Of a stretch of 64,000 bases of DNA, positions 1 to 9,370 are shown in pieces (position 1 is the stretch's first letter; the number at the start of each line of letters is the position of its first letter). The stretch comes from Stutzerimonas kunmingensis (GTDB lineage: Bacteria > Pseudomonadota > Gammaproteobacteria > Pseudomonadales > Pseudomonadaceae). The DNA lies in NCBI RefSeq assembly GCF_021432085.1, contig NZ_CP090366.1, forward strand, positions 2,046,001-2,110,000. Direction: 5' to 3'. The position numbers were made by a program, and so were the translations under genes. The notes beneath the pieces were generated by a model. That model was given only the letters and a program-made list of their open reading frames with translations, was not told the DNA's origin and did not search any database.

Positions 1-539
1 TCGCCCGCCAGCGGATGGCCGATCGGCACGGCGAGCAGCAGGCGGTCGGTGCTGAAGTGCAGCACCTGCAGTCCCTCGGCGCGTACCGGCCCGGCGATGA
101 TGCCCATGTCGGTACTGCCGTCGAGCACGCCACGGACGATGTCGCGGCTCAGCCTTTCCTGCAGGTCCACCGTGACGCCGGGGCGCTCGGCGAGAAAACC
201 GGCCAGCACCTCCGGTAGGAATTCGGTAACCGCGGTGGTGTTGGCGAAAATGCGGATGTGACCGGCCGAATCGGTGCCGTACTCGGTGAACTCACTTTTC
301 AGATAATCGACCTGGCGCATGATCAGCCGTGCGTGCTGCAGCAGCTTGTGGCCGGCCGGCGTCAGCTCGACACCGCGGCTGTCGCGGTAGAGCAGGCGGC
401 TGTCGAGCTGGCTTTCCAGTGCTTTGATGCGCGCGCTGGCTGCTGCCGGCGACAGATGGGCACGACGCGCGCCCTGGGTCAGGCTGGGGGATTCGGCGAT
501 ATGAATGAACAGACGCAGGTCGGCCAGATCGAAATGCAT
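1..539 (-). CDS. LysR-type transcriptional regulator of the itaconate locus (3' part cut by window edge)
   Basis: Read leftward from an ATG at 539; the C-terminal end lies outside the window. About 179 residues are visible: a LysR winged HTH (starting MHFDLADLRLFIHIAESPSL, with the family block ELTPAGHKLLQHAR) followed by the first part of the co-inducer domain. It is divergent from the itaconyl-CoA hydratase gene, the position held by the LysR regulator of the P. aeruginosa itaconate locus, so it probably controls that operon in response to itaconate or a CoA derivative (inference). It is clearly paralogous to the LysR at 13582-14481: the HTH regions share the ELTPAGH block and several flanking stretches. 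Confidence 0.9.
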   Translation of the reverse strand, partial: MHFDLADLRLFIHIAESPSLTQGARRAHLSPAAASARIKALESQLDSRLLYRDSRGVELTPAGHKLLQHARLIMRQVDYLKSEFTEYGTDSAGHIRIFANTTAVTEFLPEVLAGFLAERPGVTVDLQERLSRDIVRGVLDGSTDMGIIAGPVRAEGLQVLHFSTDRLLLAVPIGHPLAG

Positions 540-563
540 GCTTGATACCGGTACTTGGAACGG

Positions 564-582
564 CGTTCAGCTTAGCCGAACG
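564..582. promoter_or_regulatory. Candidate LysR operator in the divergent itaconate promoter region
   Basis: CGTTC and GAACG form an inverted repeat around a 9-base spacer, giving the T-N11-A pattern of LysR boxes. It lies between the divergent LysR gene (start 539) and the hydratase gene (start 664). A similar TTC-N9-GAA element occurs at 13490-13504 next to the paralogous LysR. Confidence 0.5.
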
Positions 583-663
583 CTGGTGTCGGTAAATACA
601 AATTCTCGGAACGCCGCCTTCGTAGCATCCTGCGGCAAAACAAGACAACAGCGGAACCCGACG

Positions 664-1485
664 ATGACCGATACCTCTGCCTGGATTGGCCGCAGCGAAG
701 AAGTCCACGACCAGCTCAGCCGCAACCTGCTGATGCGCATTGCCGCGACCTTCGGTGAAAGCACTCCCGCCCATGGCGAAGCGCTGCCGCCTTTGTGGCA
801 ATGGTGCTTCTTCCAGGACCCGATTGCCGAAAACGGGCTGGGCGAGGACGGCCACCCGGCGCGCGGTGGCTTCCTCCCGCCGGCGGACAACCGCAACCGC
901 ATGTGGGCCGGTGGCCGCGTCGAATTCTTCCGCCCGCTGGAAGCGGGTGGCGAGGCCCGGCGGGTATCGACCATCAAGCACATCGAGGAGAAGCATGGCC
1001 GCACCGGTGCGTTGCTGTTCGTCACCGTGCAACACGACTACCTGCAGGACGGCCGCCTGGCCATCCGCGAGGAGCAGGACATCGTCTACCGCGAGCCGAG
1101 CCCGCCGAAGACCAGCAATGGCGAACCCATGGTCGCCGGTGGCTGGCGCGAGGCGGTAACGCCGACACCGACGCTGCTGTTCCGCTATTCGGCGGTCACC
1201 TTCAACGGCCATCGCATCCATTACGACTGGCCCTACGTCACCGAGGCCGAGGGCTATGCCGGTCTGGTCGTTCACGGCCCGCTGATCGCCACGCTGAACC
1301 TGCGCGCCTTTTGCCGCGCCAATCCCGACGCCCGCCTGCGCCGCTTCGCCTACCGCGGCCTGCGCCCGCTGATCGCGCCGCAGCCGTTCGAGGTCGGCGG
1401 TCGCATCGTGGCGCCGGGCAAGGCCGAACTCTGGGCCGGCGATCACAACGGCTTGGCACAGAAGGCCGAAGTGGAATTCGACTGA
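664..1485 (+). CDS. ich: Itaconyl-CoA hydratase (MaoC-like double hot-dog)
   Basis: A 273-residue MaoC/FAS1-type dehydratase-like protein. An N-terminal hot-dog half (about residues 1-130) is followed by a catalytic hot-dog half carrying FNGHRIHYDWPYV and GLVVHGPLIATL, the usual hydratase-2 active-site region. The family includes mesaconyl-C4-CoA and itaconyl-CoA hydratases. As the first gene of a cluster that also holds a CaiB-type CoA-transferase and a CitE-type lyase, in the order of the P. aeruginosa ict/ich/ccl locus, it should hydrate itaconyl-CoA to citramalyl-CoA. The ATG at 664 was chosen over an upstream in-frame start at 505 because conserved sequence begins here and 505 lies inside the divergent regulator gene. 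Confidence 0.85.
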   Translation: MTDTSAWIGRSEEVHDQLSRNLLMRIAATFGESTPAHGEALPPLWQWCFFQDPIAENGLGEDGHPARGGFLPPADNRNRMWAGGRVEFFRPLEAGGEARRVSTIKHIEEKHGRTGALLFVTVQHDYLQDGRLAIREEQDIVYREPSPPKTSNGEPMVAGGWREAVTPTPTLLFRYSAVTFNGHRIHYDWPYVTEAEGYAGLVVHGPLIATLNLRAFCRANPDARLRRFAYRGLRPLIAPQPFEVGGRIVAPGKAELWAGDHNGLAQKAEVEFD

Positions 1486-1504
1486 GGTGTATGGCGGGAC
1501 TCCG

Positions 1505-1695
1505 CCCCCTCACCCTAACCCTCTCCCCGAGGGGGCGAGGGGACTGCATCTGCGGGGTGGTCAGGGGCGCAGGTGATAGTCGTCCCGCGGAAGAAAGTCT
1601 GGTGAGCCTCAAGCTGAGTGCGCTACCAGGCAGTCCAGCCATACGCGAATGCAGCCCCCTCTCCCGGAGGGAGAGGGCTGGGGTGAGGGGGAGAG
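1505..1695. repeat. REP-like inverted doublet (CCCTCTCCC type)
   Basis: Two inverted copies of a G/C-rich element, 1505-1542 (CCCTCACCC... and GAGGGGG) and 1655-1695 (CTCTCCCGGAGGGAGAG and GGGGTGAGGGG), flank about 110 bases of unremarkable sequence between the hydratase and acyl-CoA dehydrogenase genes. Each copy is itself a hairpin. This is REPIN-like organisation; no gene is seen in the stretch. Confidence 0.65.
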
Positions 1696-1734
1696 GCAAG
1701 CCACTCGACATCGCCCGTTTTCTGAGGAACTGAG

Positions 1735-2898
1735 ATGAACCCGAACAAGACCGAAGAACTCAATTTCATCCGTGAAGGCGTGCGTGCCCTCTGTGCCGAA
1801 TTTCCCGCCGAATACTGGCGCAGGATCGATGAGGAAAAGGGCTTCCCGGAAGCCTTCGTCACCGCCATGACCGAGGCCGGCTGGCTCTCGGCGATGATTC
1901 CGGAAGAATACGGCGGCTCCGGCCTGGGTCTGGCCGAGGCTTCGGTGATTCTCGAGGAGGTCAACCGTTGCGGCGGCAACTCCGGGACCATTCATGGGCA
2001 GATGTACAACATGTTCACGCTGCTCAGAAACGGCAGCGAGGAGCAGAAACGCTACTACCTGCCGAAGCTGGCGAGCGGCGAGCTGCGCCTGCAGTCCATG
2101 GGCGTCACCGAGCCGACCACCGGAACCGACACCACCAAGATCAAGACCACCGCCGTGCGCCAGGGCGACAAGTACGTCATCAACGGGCAAAAGGTGTGGA
2201 TCTCGCGCATCCAGCATTCCGACCTGATGATTCTGCTGGCACGCACCACGCCGCTGGCCGAGGTGCAGCGCAAGTCCGAGGGCATGTCGATCTTTCTCGT
2301 CGACCTGCGCGAGGCCATCGGCAACGGCCTGACCGTGCAGCCGATCGCCAACATGGTCAACCACGAGACCAACGAGCTGTTCTTCGACAACCTGGAGATT
2401 CCCGCCAGCAGCCTGATTGGCGAGGAGGGCAAGGGCTTTCGCTACATCCTTGACGGCCTGAATGCCGAGCGCACGCTGATCGCCGCCGAGTGCATCGGCG
2501 ATGGCCGCTGGTTTGTCGAGAAGTCCGCGCAGTACGCCCGCGATCGCGTGGTATTCGGCCGGCCCATCGGGCAGAACCAGGGCGTGCAGTTTCCCATCGC
2601 CGAAGCGCATATCGAGATCGAGGCCGCCGACCTGATGCGCTGGCGCGCCTGCGAGGAATACGACGCCGGTCGCAATGCCGGGGCGGCCGCCAACATGGCC
2701 AAGTACCTGGCAGCGAAGGCCAGCTGGGAGGCGGCCAATGCCTGCCTGCAGACCCACGGCGGCTTCGGCTTCGCCAACGAATACGACGTCGAACGCAAGT
2801 TCCGCGAGACGCGGCTGTATCAGGTAGCGCCGATCTCCACCAACCTGATCCTGTCGTACGTGGCCGAGCACTTGCTCGAGCTGCCGCGTTCGTTCTAA
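1735..2898 (+). CDS. Acyl-CoA dehydrogenase of the itaconate locus
   Basis: A 387-residue FAD acyl-CoA dehydrogenase of normal length, with the FAD/substrate loop VTEPTTGTDTTKIKTTA (about 124-140) and a C-terminal QTHGGFGFANEYDVER segment. The C-terminal YEGT motif that supplies the base in short- and medium-chain enzymes is absent (the region reads LYQVAPIST). A glutamate in LNAERTLIA (about residue 245) sits where isovaleryl-CoA and long-chain dehydrogenases keep their base. The same family occupies this position in the P. aeruginosa itaconate locus, but its role there is not part of the three-enzyme core pathway. Substrate unknown; perhaps a methyl-branched C5 acyl-CoA (inference). Confidence 0.9.
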   Translation: MNPNKTEELNFIREGVRALCAEFPAEYWRRIDEEKGFPEAFVTAMTEAGWLSAMIPEEYGGSGLGLAEASVILEEVNRCGGNSGTIHGQMYNMFTLLRNGSEEQKRYYLPKLASGELRLQSMGVTEPTTGTDTTKIKTTAVRQGDKYVINGQKVWISRIQHSDLMILLARTTPLAEVQRKSEGMSIFLVDLREAIGNGLTVQPIANMVNHETNELFFDNLEIPASSLIGEEGKGFRYILDGLNAERTLIAAECIGDGRWFVEKSAQYARDRVVFGRPIGQNQGVQFPIAEAHIEIEAADLMRWRACEEYDAGRNAGAAANMAKYLAAKASWEAANACLQTHGGFGFANEYDVERKFRETRLYQVAPISTNLILSYVAEHLLELPRSF

Positions 2899-2909
2899 CG
2901 GAGCCAGAC

Positions 2910-2995
2910 GTAGGATGGAAACGGCGAAGCCTTTTCCACGCATATCGAACAGGCGACACGGGTGGTGGAAATGCTTCGCGATTTCCATCCCTACG
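2910..2995. repeat. REP-like imperfect palindrome (GTAGGATGGAAA type)
   Basis: GTAGGATGGAAACGG on the left and GATTTCCATCCCTACG on the right make a long imperfect hairpin between the acyl-CoA dehydrogenase and VOC genes. It belongs to the same family as the GTAGGGTGG elements at 4768, 4845, 12027 and 12118. Confidence 0.6.
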
Positions 2996-3012
2996 AAAAA
3001 GGGAAGTGCGTC

Positions 3013-3417
3013 ATGAATATCAGCCATCTCGACCACCTGGTGCTGACCGTCGCTGACCTCGAGGCAACGATCGACTTCTACACCCGCGTGCTCGGCATGC
3101 AGGCGGTGACCTTCGGCGAAGGGCGCAAGGCGCTGACCTTCGGCAACCAGAAGATCAACCTGCACCAAGTCGGGCGCGAATTCGAGCCCAAGGCCGAGCG
3201 GCCGACGCCGGGTTCGGCGGACCTCTGCTTTATCGTCGCCACACCATTGGATCGAGTCATTGCGCACCTAGAAGCGCAGGGCGCCGCCATCGTCGAAGGA
3301 CCGGTGCAGCGCACCGGCGCGACCGGACCGATCCGCTCGGTGTACCTGCGCGACCCCGACCACAACCTCATCGAACTGTCCAATCCGTTAGAGCATCCGC
3401 TGGAGCCCAACGCATGA
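3013..3417 (+). CDS. VOC (glyoxalase/bleomycin-resistance fold) family protein
   Basis: A 134-residue vicinal oxygen chelate protein: ISHLDHLVLTVADLEATIDFYTRVLG at the start (split betaalphabetabetabeta module with a metal-ligand His), KINLHQVG in the middle, and YLRDPDHNLIELSNP at the end. VOC members include glyoxalase I, ring-cleaving dioxygenases and methylmalonyl-CoA epimerase; the sequence alone does not decide which. A gene of this family lies at the same place in the P. aeruginosa itaconate locus. The ATG at 3013 fits the domain start; an upstream in-frame start at 2962 would run into a REP-like repeat. The stop overlaps the next start (ATGA at 3414-3417), implying translational coupling. 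Confidence 0.85.
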   Translation: MNISHLDHLVLTVADLEATIDFYTRVLGMQAVTFGEGRKALTFGNQKINLHQVGREFEPKAERPTPGSADLCFIVATPLDRVIAHLEAQGAAIVEGPVQRTGATGPIRSVYLRDPDHNLIELSNPLEHPLEPNA

Positions 3418-4766
3418 GCCAGCACACCCGTGCCCTGACCGAATTCCTTGCCGGGCTCACCTACGAGCAGATCCCCGAGCCGGTGCTGGCCCGCACCGAG
3501 GATCTGTTTCTCGACTGGCTCGGCTCGGCCCTGGCCAGCGCCGGCTCGCATCCGATTCCGCTGTTCGAGCGTTACGCGCAGAAGATGGGCCCGGCCGAAG
3601 GACCGGCGCGCATTCTGGTCAGCGGCCAGAGCAGCTCGGCCTATTTCGCCGCGCTGGTGAACGCCGCCAGCTCGCATCTGGTGGAGCAGGACGACCTGCA
3701 CAACAGCTCCGTGCTGCACCCGGCCACGGTGGTGTTTCCAGCCGCGCTGGCGGCGGCGCAGGATCTGGGCAAGTCCGGTCGCGAGCTTCTGGTGGCCTCG
3801 GTCGCCGGCTACGAGGCGGGTATCCGCATCGGCGAATTCCTCGGCCGCTCGCATTACCGCATCTTCCACACCACCGCGACGGTCGGCACCCTGGCCGCGG
3901 CGGTGGCCGTCGGCAAGCTGATGGATTTCGACCAGCAGCAGTTCACCCATCTGCTCGGCAGCGCCGGCACCCAGGCCGCGGGGCTGTGGGAGTTTCTTCG
4001 TGACGCGGCGGACTCCAAGCAGCTGCACACGGCCAAGGCCGCCGCCGATGGCCTGCTCGCCGCGTATCTGACAGCCGATGGCCTGACCGGCGCACAGAAC
4101 ATCCTCGAAGGCGAGCAGGGCATGGCCGCCGGAATGTCCAGCGATGCCAATCCGGGTGCGCTGTCCGACCGGCTCGGCAGTCGCTGGGCGCTGGCGGAAA
4201 CCTCCTTCAAGTTTCACGCCTCCTGCCGGCATACCCATCCGGCCGCCGATGCGCTGCTGGCGCTGATGCAGCACGAAGGGCTCGGGGCCGATGACATCGC
4301 CTCGGTCACCACCCGCGTGCACCAGGGCGCGATTGACGTGCTCGGCCGCGTGACGGTGCCGCAGACGGTGCATCAAGCCAAGTTCTCAATGGGCACCGTG
4401 CTGGGGCTGATCGCTCTGTACGGCAAGGCCGGCCTGACCGAATTCCACAGCCATGCGCTCAGCGACCCGCGCGTCGGCGAGTTCCGCGAGAAGGTCTCGA
4501 TGACGCTCGATCCCGAGGTGGACGGCGCCTACCCGGCACGCTGGCTCGGTCGCGTCGAAGTGACCACCGCCGATGGCCGCACGCTGCACGGCGCCATCGA
4601 CGAGCCGAAGGGCGACCCGGGTAACACGCTGAGCCGCGCCGAGCTGGAGGACAAGTTCCGCCGCCTGGTGCAGTTCTCCGCGGCGCGCAGCGATGACGAG
4701 GCGGGCGCGCTGATCGATACGGTCTGGCGCCTGCGCGAGAGCGGGAATTTAGACATGTTGAGGTGA
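3414..4766 (+). CDS. MmgE/PrpD family protein
   Basis: A 450-residue member of the MmgE/PrpD family, which includes 2-methylcitrate dehydratase and cis-aconitate decarboxylase (the eukaryotic itaconate-forming enzyme). Typical blocks are DLFLDWLGSALA near the start, SSHLVEQDDLHNSSVLHPATVVFPAALA, and SFKFHASCRHTHPAADALL. The start overlaps the VOC stop. Its place inside an itaconate-degradation operon suggests it acts on a related C5 or C6 di/tricarboxylate, for instance the hydration or isomer exchange of citramalate or mesaconate. That is inference; the family is sure, the reaction is not. Confidence 0.88.
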   Translation: MSQHTRALTEFLAGLTYEQIPEPVLARTEDLFLDWLGSALASAGSHPIPLFERYAQKMGPAEGPARILVSGQSSSAYFAALVNAASSHLVEQDDLHNSSVLHPATVVFPAALAAAQDLGKSGRELLVASVAGYEAGIRIGEFLGRSHYRIFHTTATVGTLAAAVAVGKLMDFDQQQFTHLLGSAGTQAAGLWEFLRDAADSKQLHTAKAAADGLLAAYLTADGLTGAQNILEGEQGMAAGMSSDANPGALSDRLGSRWALAETSFKFHASCRHTHPAADALLALMQHEGLGADDIASVTTRVHQGAIDVLGRVTVPQTVHQAKFSMGTVLGLIALYGKAGLTEFHSHALSDPRVGEFREKVSMTLDPEVDGAYPARWLGRVEVTTADGRTLHGAIDEPKGDPGNTLSRAELEDKFRRLVQFSAARSDDEAGALIDTVWRLRESGNLDMLR

Positions 4767-4767
4767 C

Positions 4768-4828
4768 CGTAGGGTGGGCTTCAGCCCACCACAGAACGCT
4801 GCCCCGGTGGGCTGAAGCCCACCCTACG
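4768..4828. repeat. REP-like palindrome (CGTAGGGTGGGCTTCAGCCC)
   Basis: CGTAGGGTGGGCTTCAGCCC and its near-perfect reverse complement GGGCTGAAGCCCACCCTACG flank a short loop, just after the MmgE/PrpD stop. It could act as a transcription attenuator or mRNA-stability hairpin within the operon. Same family as 4845-4947 and 12027-12195. Confidence 0.75.
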
Positions 4829-4844
4829 AAAAGCGCGCACGGTC

Positions 4845-4947
4845 CGTAGGGTGGATGACGGCGAAGCCTCATCCACCAAAGGGGCGCCAGAGTGCCCAGG
4901 GGCTTGAACAGACGCGTGGAAAAGGCTTCGCCGTTTTCCACCCTACG
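4845..4947. repeat. Second REP-like palindrome upstream of the CoA-transferase
   Basis: CGTAGGGTGGATGACGGCG on the left and CGCCGTTTTCCACCCTACG on the right, about 60 bases apart, ending 21 bases before the CoA-transferase start. With the preceding element it fills the 202-base gap in the itaconate operon; no gene is present there. Confidence 0.7.
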
Positions 4948-4968
4948 CCGAATTTGCAGGAACCGAAC

Positions 4969-6174
4969 ATGAACGACACCCAAGTCAAACCCCGCCCACT
5001 CGATGGCATCACCGTGGTCAGCCTCGAGCACGCCATCGCCGCGCCGTTCTGCACGCGCCAGCTGGCCGACCTCGGCGCACGGGTGATCAAGATCGAGCGG
5101 CCCGGTGCCGGCGACTTCGCCCGCGGCTACGACGAGCGGGTCGATGGGCTGGCCTCGCATTTCGTCTGGACCAACCGCTCGAAGGAAAGCCTGAGCCTGG
5201 ACGTGAAGCAGGACGCCGCTGCCCAGGTGCTCGACCAGCTCTTGGCCAAGGCCGACGTGCTGGTGCAGAACCTGGCACCGGGCGCCGCCGCGCGCATGGG
5301 GTTGTCCTTCGAGGCGCTGCACGAGCGCTTTCCGCGGCTGATCGTCTGCGACATTTCCGGCTACGGCGAGGGCGGCCCCTACGAGCAGAAGAAGGCCTAT
5401 GACCTGCTGATCCAGAGCGAGGGCGGCTTTCTCTCCGTCACCGGCGGGCCAGGTGAGACCGAGATGGCCAAGGCCGGCTGCTCCATCGCCGACATCGCCG
5501 CGGGCATGTACGCCTACACCGGCGTGCTCTCGGCGCTGATGCTGCGCGACAAGACCGGCGAGGGCAGCCGCGTCGACGTTTCCATGCTCGAAAGCCTGGT
5601 GGAGTGGATGGGCTATCCGTTGTATTACGCCTACAAGGGCGCGACGCCGCCGCCGCGTGCTGGCGCCGCCCACGCCACTATCTACCCCTACGGCCCGTTC
5701 CCCACCGGGGACGGCGGCACGGTGATGCTCGGCCTGCAGAACGAGCGTGAGTGGCTGGCGTTCTGCGACAAGGTGCTGCTGCAGCCGGAACTGGCGCAGG
5801 ACGAGCGCTTCTCGAGCAACGCCCGGCGTTCGGAGCATCGCACCGAATTGCGTGCACTTATCGTCGAGGCGTTCAGCCACCTGAGCGCCGAAGAGGTGAT
5901 CGCCCGGCTGGATGCTGCGCCCATCGCCAATGCGCATGTCAACGACATGGCCGGTGTCTGGGCGCATCCGCAGCTGGAGGCCCGCCGGCGCTGGAGCGAG
6001 GTGGACAGCCCGGCCGGTCGCCTGCCTGCGCTGCTGCCGCCGGGGCGCAACAGTGCCTTCGCCCCGCGCATGGATCCGATCCCCGCCTTGGGCCAGCACA
6101 CCGACAGCCTGCTGGCCGAGCTGGGCTACGCCCCCGGCGACATTCAGCGCTTGCATGAGCAGGGCGCGGTATGA
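4969..6174 (+). CDS. ict: Itaconate CoA-transferase (CaiB/BaiF, class III)
   Basis: A 401-residue class III CoA-transferase: LDGITVVSLEHAIAAPFCTRQLADLGARVIKIERP at the N-terminus, VLVQNLAPGAAARMGL, and the catalytic aspartate region AYDLLIQSEGGF (Asp about 145), the residue that forms the acyl anhydride in this family. Position between the MmgE/PrpD gene and the CitE-like lyase matches Ict of P. aeruginosa, which moves CoA from succinyl-CoA to itaconate. The ATG at 4969 precedes the conserved start; an upstream in-frame ATG at 4855 lies in the REP-like repeat. The stop overlaps a possible start of the next gene at 6171. Confidence 0.88.
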   Translation: MNDTQVKPRPLDGITVVSLEHAIAAPFCTRQLADLGARVIKIERPGAGDFARGYDERVDGLASHFVWTNRSKESLSLDVKQDAAAQVLDQLLAKADVLVQNLAPGAAARMGLSFEALHERFPRLIVCDISGYGEGGPYEQKKAYDLLIQSEGGFLSVTGGPGETEMAKAGCSIADIAAGMYAYTGVLSALMLRDKTGEGSRVDVSMLESLVEWMGYPLYYAYKGATPPPRAGAAHATIYPYGPFPTGDGGTVMLGLQNEREWLAFCDKVLLQPELAQDERFSSNARRSEHRTELRALIVEAFSHLSAEEVIARLDAAPIANAHVNDMAGVWAHPQLEARRRWSEVDSPAGRLPALLPPGRNSAFAPRMDPIPALGQHTDSLLAELGYAPGDIQRLHEQGAV

Positions 6175-6194
6175 ACGCACCCAGGAGCCAGCCC

Positions 6195-7022
6195 ATGAAC
6201 TCATCGATCATCCGTAGCGCGCTGTTCGTCCCGGCGACCCGTCCGGAGCGCATTCCCAAGGCGCTGGCGAGCGGCGCCGACGCGGTCATCGTCGACCTCG
6301 AGGATGCGGTCGCGGAGAACCTTAAGGCAGAGGCGAGGGGCAACCTCGATGCCTTCCTCGCTGCCAACCCGGCGGCGCGCCTGCTGGTGCGCATCAACGC
6401 GCCAACCCATGCCGAGCAGGCCGCGGACCTGGCGCTCTGTGCCCGTCATGCCGGTGTCACCGGCGTGCTGCTGCCGAAGGTCGAAAGCGCGGTGCAGGTT
6501 GCGCTGGCGGCCAGCTGCGGCAAGCCGGTCTGGCCAATCGTCGAAAGTGCCCGCGGGCTGGCCAATCTGGCGGAAATTGCCGGCGGCCAGGGTGTCGAGC
6601 GGCTGTCCTTCGGCGCGCTGGACCTGGGCCTCGATCTCGGCCTGGCCAACGGCACCGCCGGCGCCGAGCGCATGCTTGACCAGGCACGCTATGCGCTGCT
6701 GCTGCAGTCGCGATTGGCCGGGCTGGCAGCACCGCTGGACAGCGTCTTCCCCGACATCAAGAACCTCGAAGGCCTCGCCCGTGCCGCTGCCGATGCGCGA
6801 GACATGGGCTTTGGCGGCCTGCTGTGCATCCACCCGAGCCAGGTGGCCGTGGTGCACGAAACCCTGATGCCCAGTGCCGCGGAACTGGACTGGGCACAAC
6901 GCATCCTCGCCGCCGGAGCTTCCGGCGATGGGGTATTCGTGGTGGACGGACAGATGGTCGACGCCCCCGTCATCGGCCGTGCCCGCCGCCTGCTGCAACG
7001 TGCCGGGCAAGCGGTGCCCTGA
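6195..7022 (+). CDS. ccl: (S)-citramalyl-CoA lyase (CitE/HpcH family)
   Basis: A 275-residue TIM-barrel lyase of the CitE/HpcH-HpaI family: SALFVPATRPERIPKAL, VIVDLEDAVAENLK (Mg-binding Glu/Asp about 36-37), LLVRINAPTH, LPKVESAVQ, LSFGALDLGLDLGLAN and CIHPSQVAVVHE. In the itaconate pathway it cleaves citramalyl-CoA to acetyl-CoA and pyruvate. The ATG at 6195 is chosen because AGGAG sits at 6183-6187 with ideal spacing; the alternative ATG at 6171 overlaps the previous stop and would add eight residues outside the conserved region. Confidence 0.87.
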   Translation: MNSSIIRSALFVPATRPERIPKALASGADAVIVDLEDAVAENLKAEARGNLDAFLAANPAARLLVRINAPTHAEQAADLALCARHAGVTGVLLPKVESAVQVALAASCGKPVWPIVESARGLANLAEIAGGQGVERLSFGALDLGLDLGLANGTAGAERMLDQARYALLLQSRLAGLAAPLDSVFPDIKNLEGLARAAADARDMGFGGLLCIHPSQVAVVHETLMPSAAELDWAQRILAAGASGDGVFVVDGQMVDAPVIGRARRLLQRAGQAVP

Positions 7023-8066
<1,044 letters not shown>

Positions 8067-8095
8067 GCCTCCAAAGGCACCAAGCGGTGGAGAAC

Positions 8096-8131
8096 GAACG
8101 GGCCTGTCCGATGTGACCGGCCCGTTCTTTT
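8096..8131 (+). terminator. Intrinsic terminator of the itaconate operon
   Basis: GAACGGGCC (8096-8104) pairs with GGCCCGTTC (8119-8127) around a 14-base loop and is followed by four T residues, 29 bases after the binding-protein stop. Confidence 0.75.
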
Positions 8132-8185
8132 ATGCCTGAAACCAGGCTTATGCTGACCGACCAGAGCGCGCGAGGAGACGCCGGC

Positions 8186-9076
8186 ATGAGTCGTTACGCC
8201 ACGGTCAGCACACCCGTGCTGGATATCGCTTATCTCGAATGGAACCCCCGCGGCCAGCAGGTGGCCGTGCTCGTGCACGGCTGGCCGGATTGCCCCGAAG
8301 GCTGGGAGCCCGTGGCCGAGCGCCTGGCCGCAGCGGGCTACCGGGTGCTCTGCCCGACGCTGCGCGGCTTCGGCCAGACACGCTTTCGCGATGCGCTGAC
8401 CCCACGCAGCGGTCAGCTCGCCGCGCTGGGGCGCGACCTGCTGGATTTCATCGACGCATTGCGCCTCGACCAGCCGGTGCTGGTCGGCCATGACTGGGGC
8501 GCGCGGGCGGTGGCCAATGCCTGCGGGCTGCGCCATCACGCCGCCGCACGACTGGTAATGCTCGCGGTGGGCTACGGCACCAATGACCCGAACCAGCACA
8601 TCTCGCTCAGCCAGGCGCGCAACTACTGGTACCACTGGTACATGGCCACCCCGCGCGGCGAGCAGACGGTAGTCGAGGATCGCGCGGCCTTCACGCGGCT
8701 GCTGTGGGATACCTGGTCACCGGCCGGCTGGTACGCCGAGGCGGATTTCATCCAGGCGCTGAAGGCGTTCGACAACCCGGACTGGGCCGCCGTGGTCCTG
8801 CATTCCTATCGCCACCGCTGGGGCTTCGTCGACGGCGATCCTGCCTATGCATCGGACGAGGCGCTGCTGCAACCGGCCCCGGTGCTCGCCGTGCCGACGC
8901 TGGTGCTGCACGGCGAGGCCGATACCTCCAACGCACCGGAAACCTCGGCCGGGCGTAAGGCCTTATTCAGCGGCCCATACCACCGTCAGTTGCTGCCAGG
9001 CGTCGGCCACTTCCCCCAGCGCGAAGCGCCACAGGCAGTAGCCGAGGCGATTCTGCAGTTCTGTCAGGGGGATTGA
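8186..9076 (+). CDS. Alpha/beta hydrolase, epoxide-hydrolase-like
   Basis: A 296-residue alpha/beta hydrolase. VAVLVHGWPDCPEGWEPVAERLAAAGYRV holds the oxyanion-hole HGWPD motif; VLVGHDWGARAVAN carries an aspartate nucleophile (about 103) in the GHDWG elbow typical of epoxide hydrolases and haloalkane dehalogenases; the acid lies near VLHGEADTSN and the base in LLPGVGHFPQREAP. No signal peptide. The ATG at 8186 has GAGGAG about 10 bases upstream; an upstream in-frame start at 8132 lies at the terminator and lacks such a site. It sits alone between the itaconate operon and the cassette region. Substrate cannot be told from the sequence. Confidence 0.85.
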   Translation: MSRYATVSTPVLDIAYLEWNPRGQQVAVLVHGWPDCPEGWEPVAERLAAAGYRVLCPTLRGFGQTRFRDALTPRSGQLAALGRDLLDFIDALRLDQPVLVGHDWGARAVANACGLRHHAAARLVMLAVGYGTNDPNQHISLSQARNYWYHWYMATPRGEQTVVEDRAAFTRLLWDTWSPAGWYAEADFIQALKAFDNPDWAAVVLHSYRHRWGFVDGDPAYASDEALLQPAPVLAVPTLVLHGEADTSNAPETSAGRKALFSGPYHRQLLPGVGHFPQREAPQAVAEAILQFCQGD

Positions 9077-9370
9077 GCCGTTGCTAGATGCTGCGGGCGG
9101 CGAGACCTAACCGTTTCTCTGGCCTGCAGTGGTTGGTTTTTCTAGGGCTCTGCTAGGCCTGCCGCTTGTGCTGGCCAGCTTTCGTTTGCCTGGTAGACGT
9201 TCGGCGATCTCGACAACTCATCGACGCGGCAATGGTGGAGCGTGTGCGGAAGGTCGCAGGCGAGGCAAGGTTTGATCACATCAATTACATGCCTCCCGGA
9301 GCTGGTGTATAAACACCCGGCATCCCTGAGAAGCGCGAGCTAGAAGCTCGGAGGGAAAAGCGAGCGAAAT
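9077..9370. other. Intergenic left flank of the cassette array, no gene seen
   Basis: No coding region is convincing here. Two hairpins are visible: GGTGT-ATAA-ACACC around 9304-9317, and CGAGCT-AGA-AGCTCG around 9337-9351. These sit just before the first GTTAGGC heptamer at 9371 and could be part of an attI-like or worn recombination site. An isolated ACCTAAC at 9105-9111 matches the RYYYAAC pattern but has no partner at attC distance. Confidence 0.45.

Noticed and set aside
292..1446. 384-residue minus-strand frame over the hydratase
   Set aside because: Shadow of the hydratase gene and out of frame with the LysR gene that is real in this area.
1609..3267. 552-residue minus-strand frame
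   Set aside because: Antisense to the acyl-CoA dehydrogenase and VOC genes and runs through a REP-like repeat.
4768..4947. CRISPR-like repetition
   Set aside because: The repeats are inverted, not direct, with no regular spacers; they are REP-type palindromes.
4459..6204. 581-residue minus-strand frame
   Set aside because: Antisense to the itaconate CoA-transferase and spans REP-like repeats; low-complexity composition.
9105..9111. ACCTAAC as the left end of another attC
   Set aside because: It fits RYYYAAC, but the next GTTRRRY is over 260 bases away with no pairing arms; too far for an attC.
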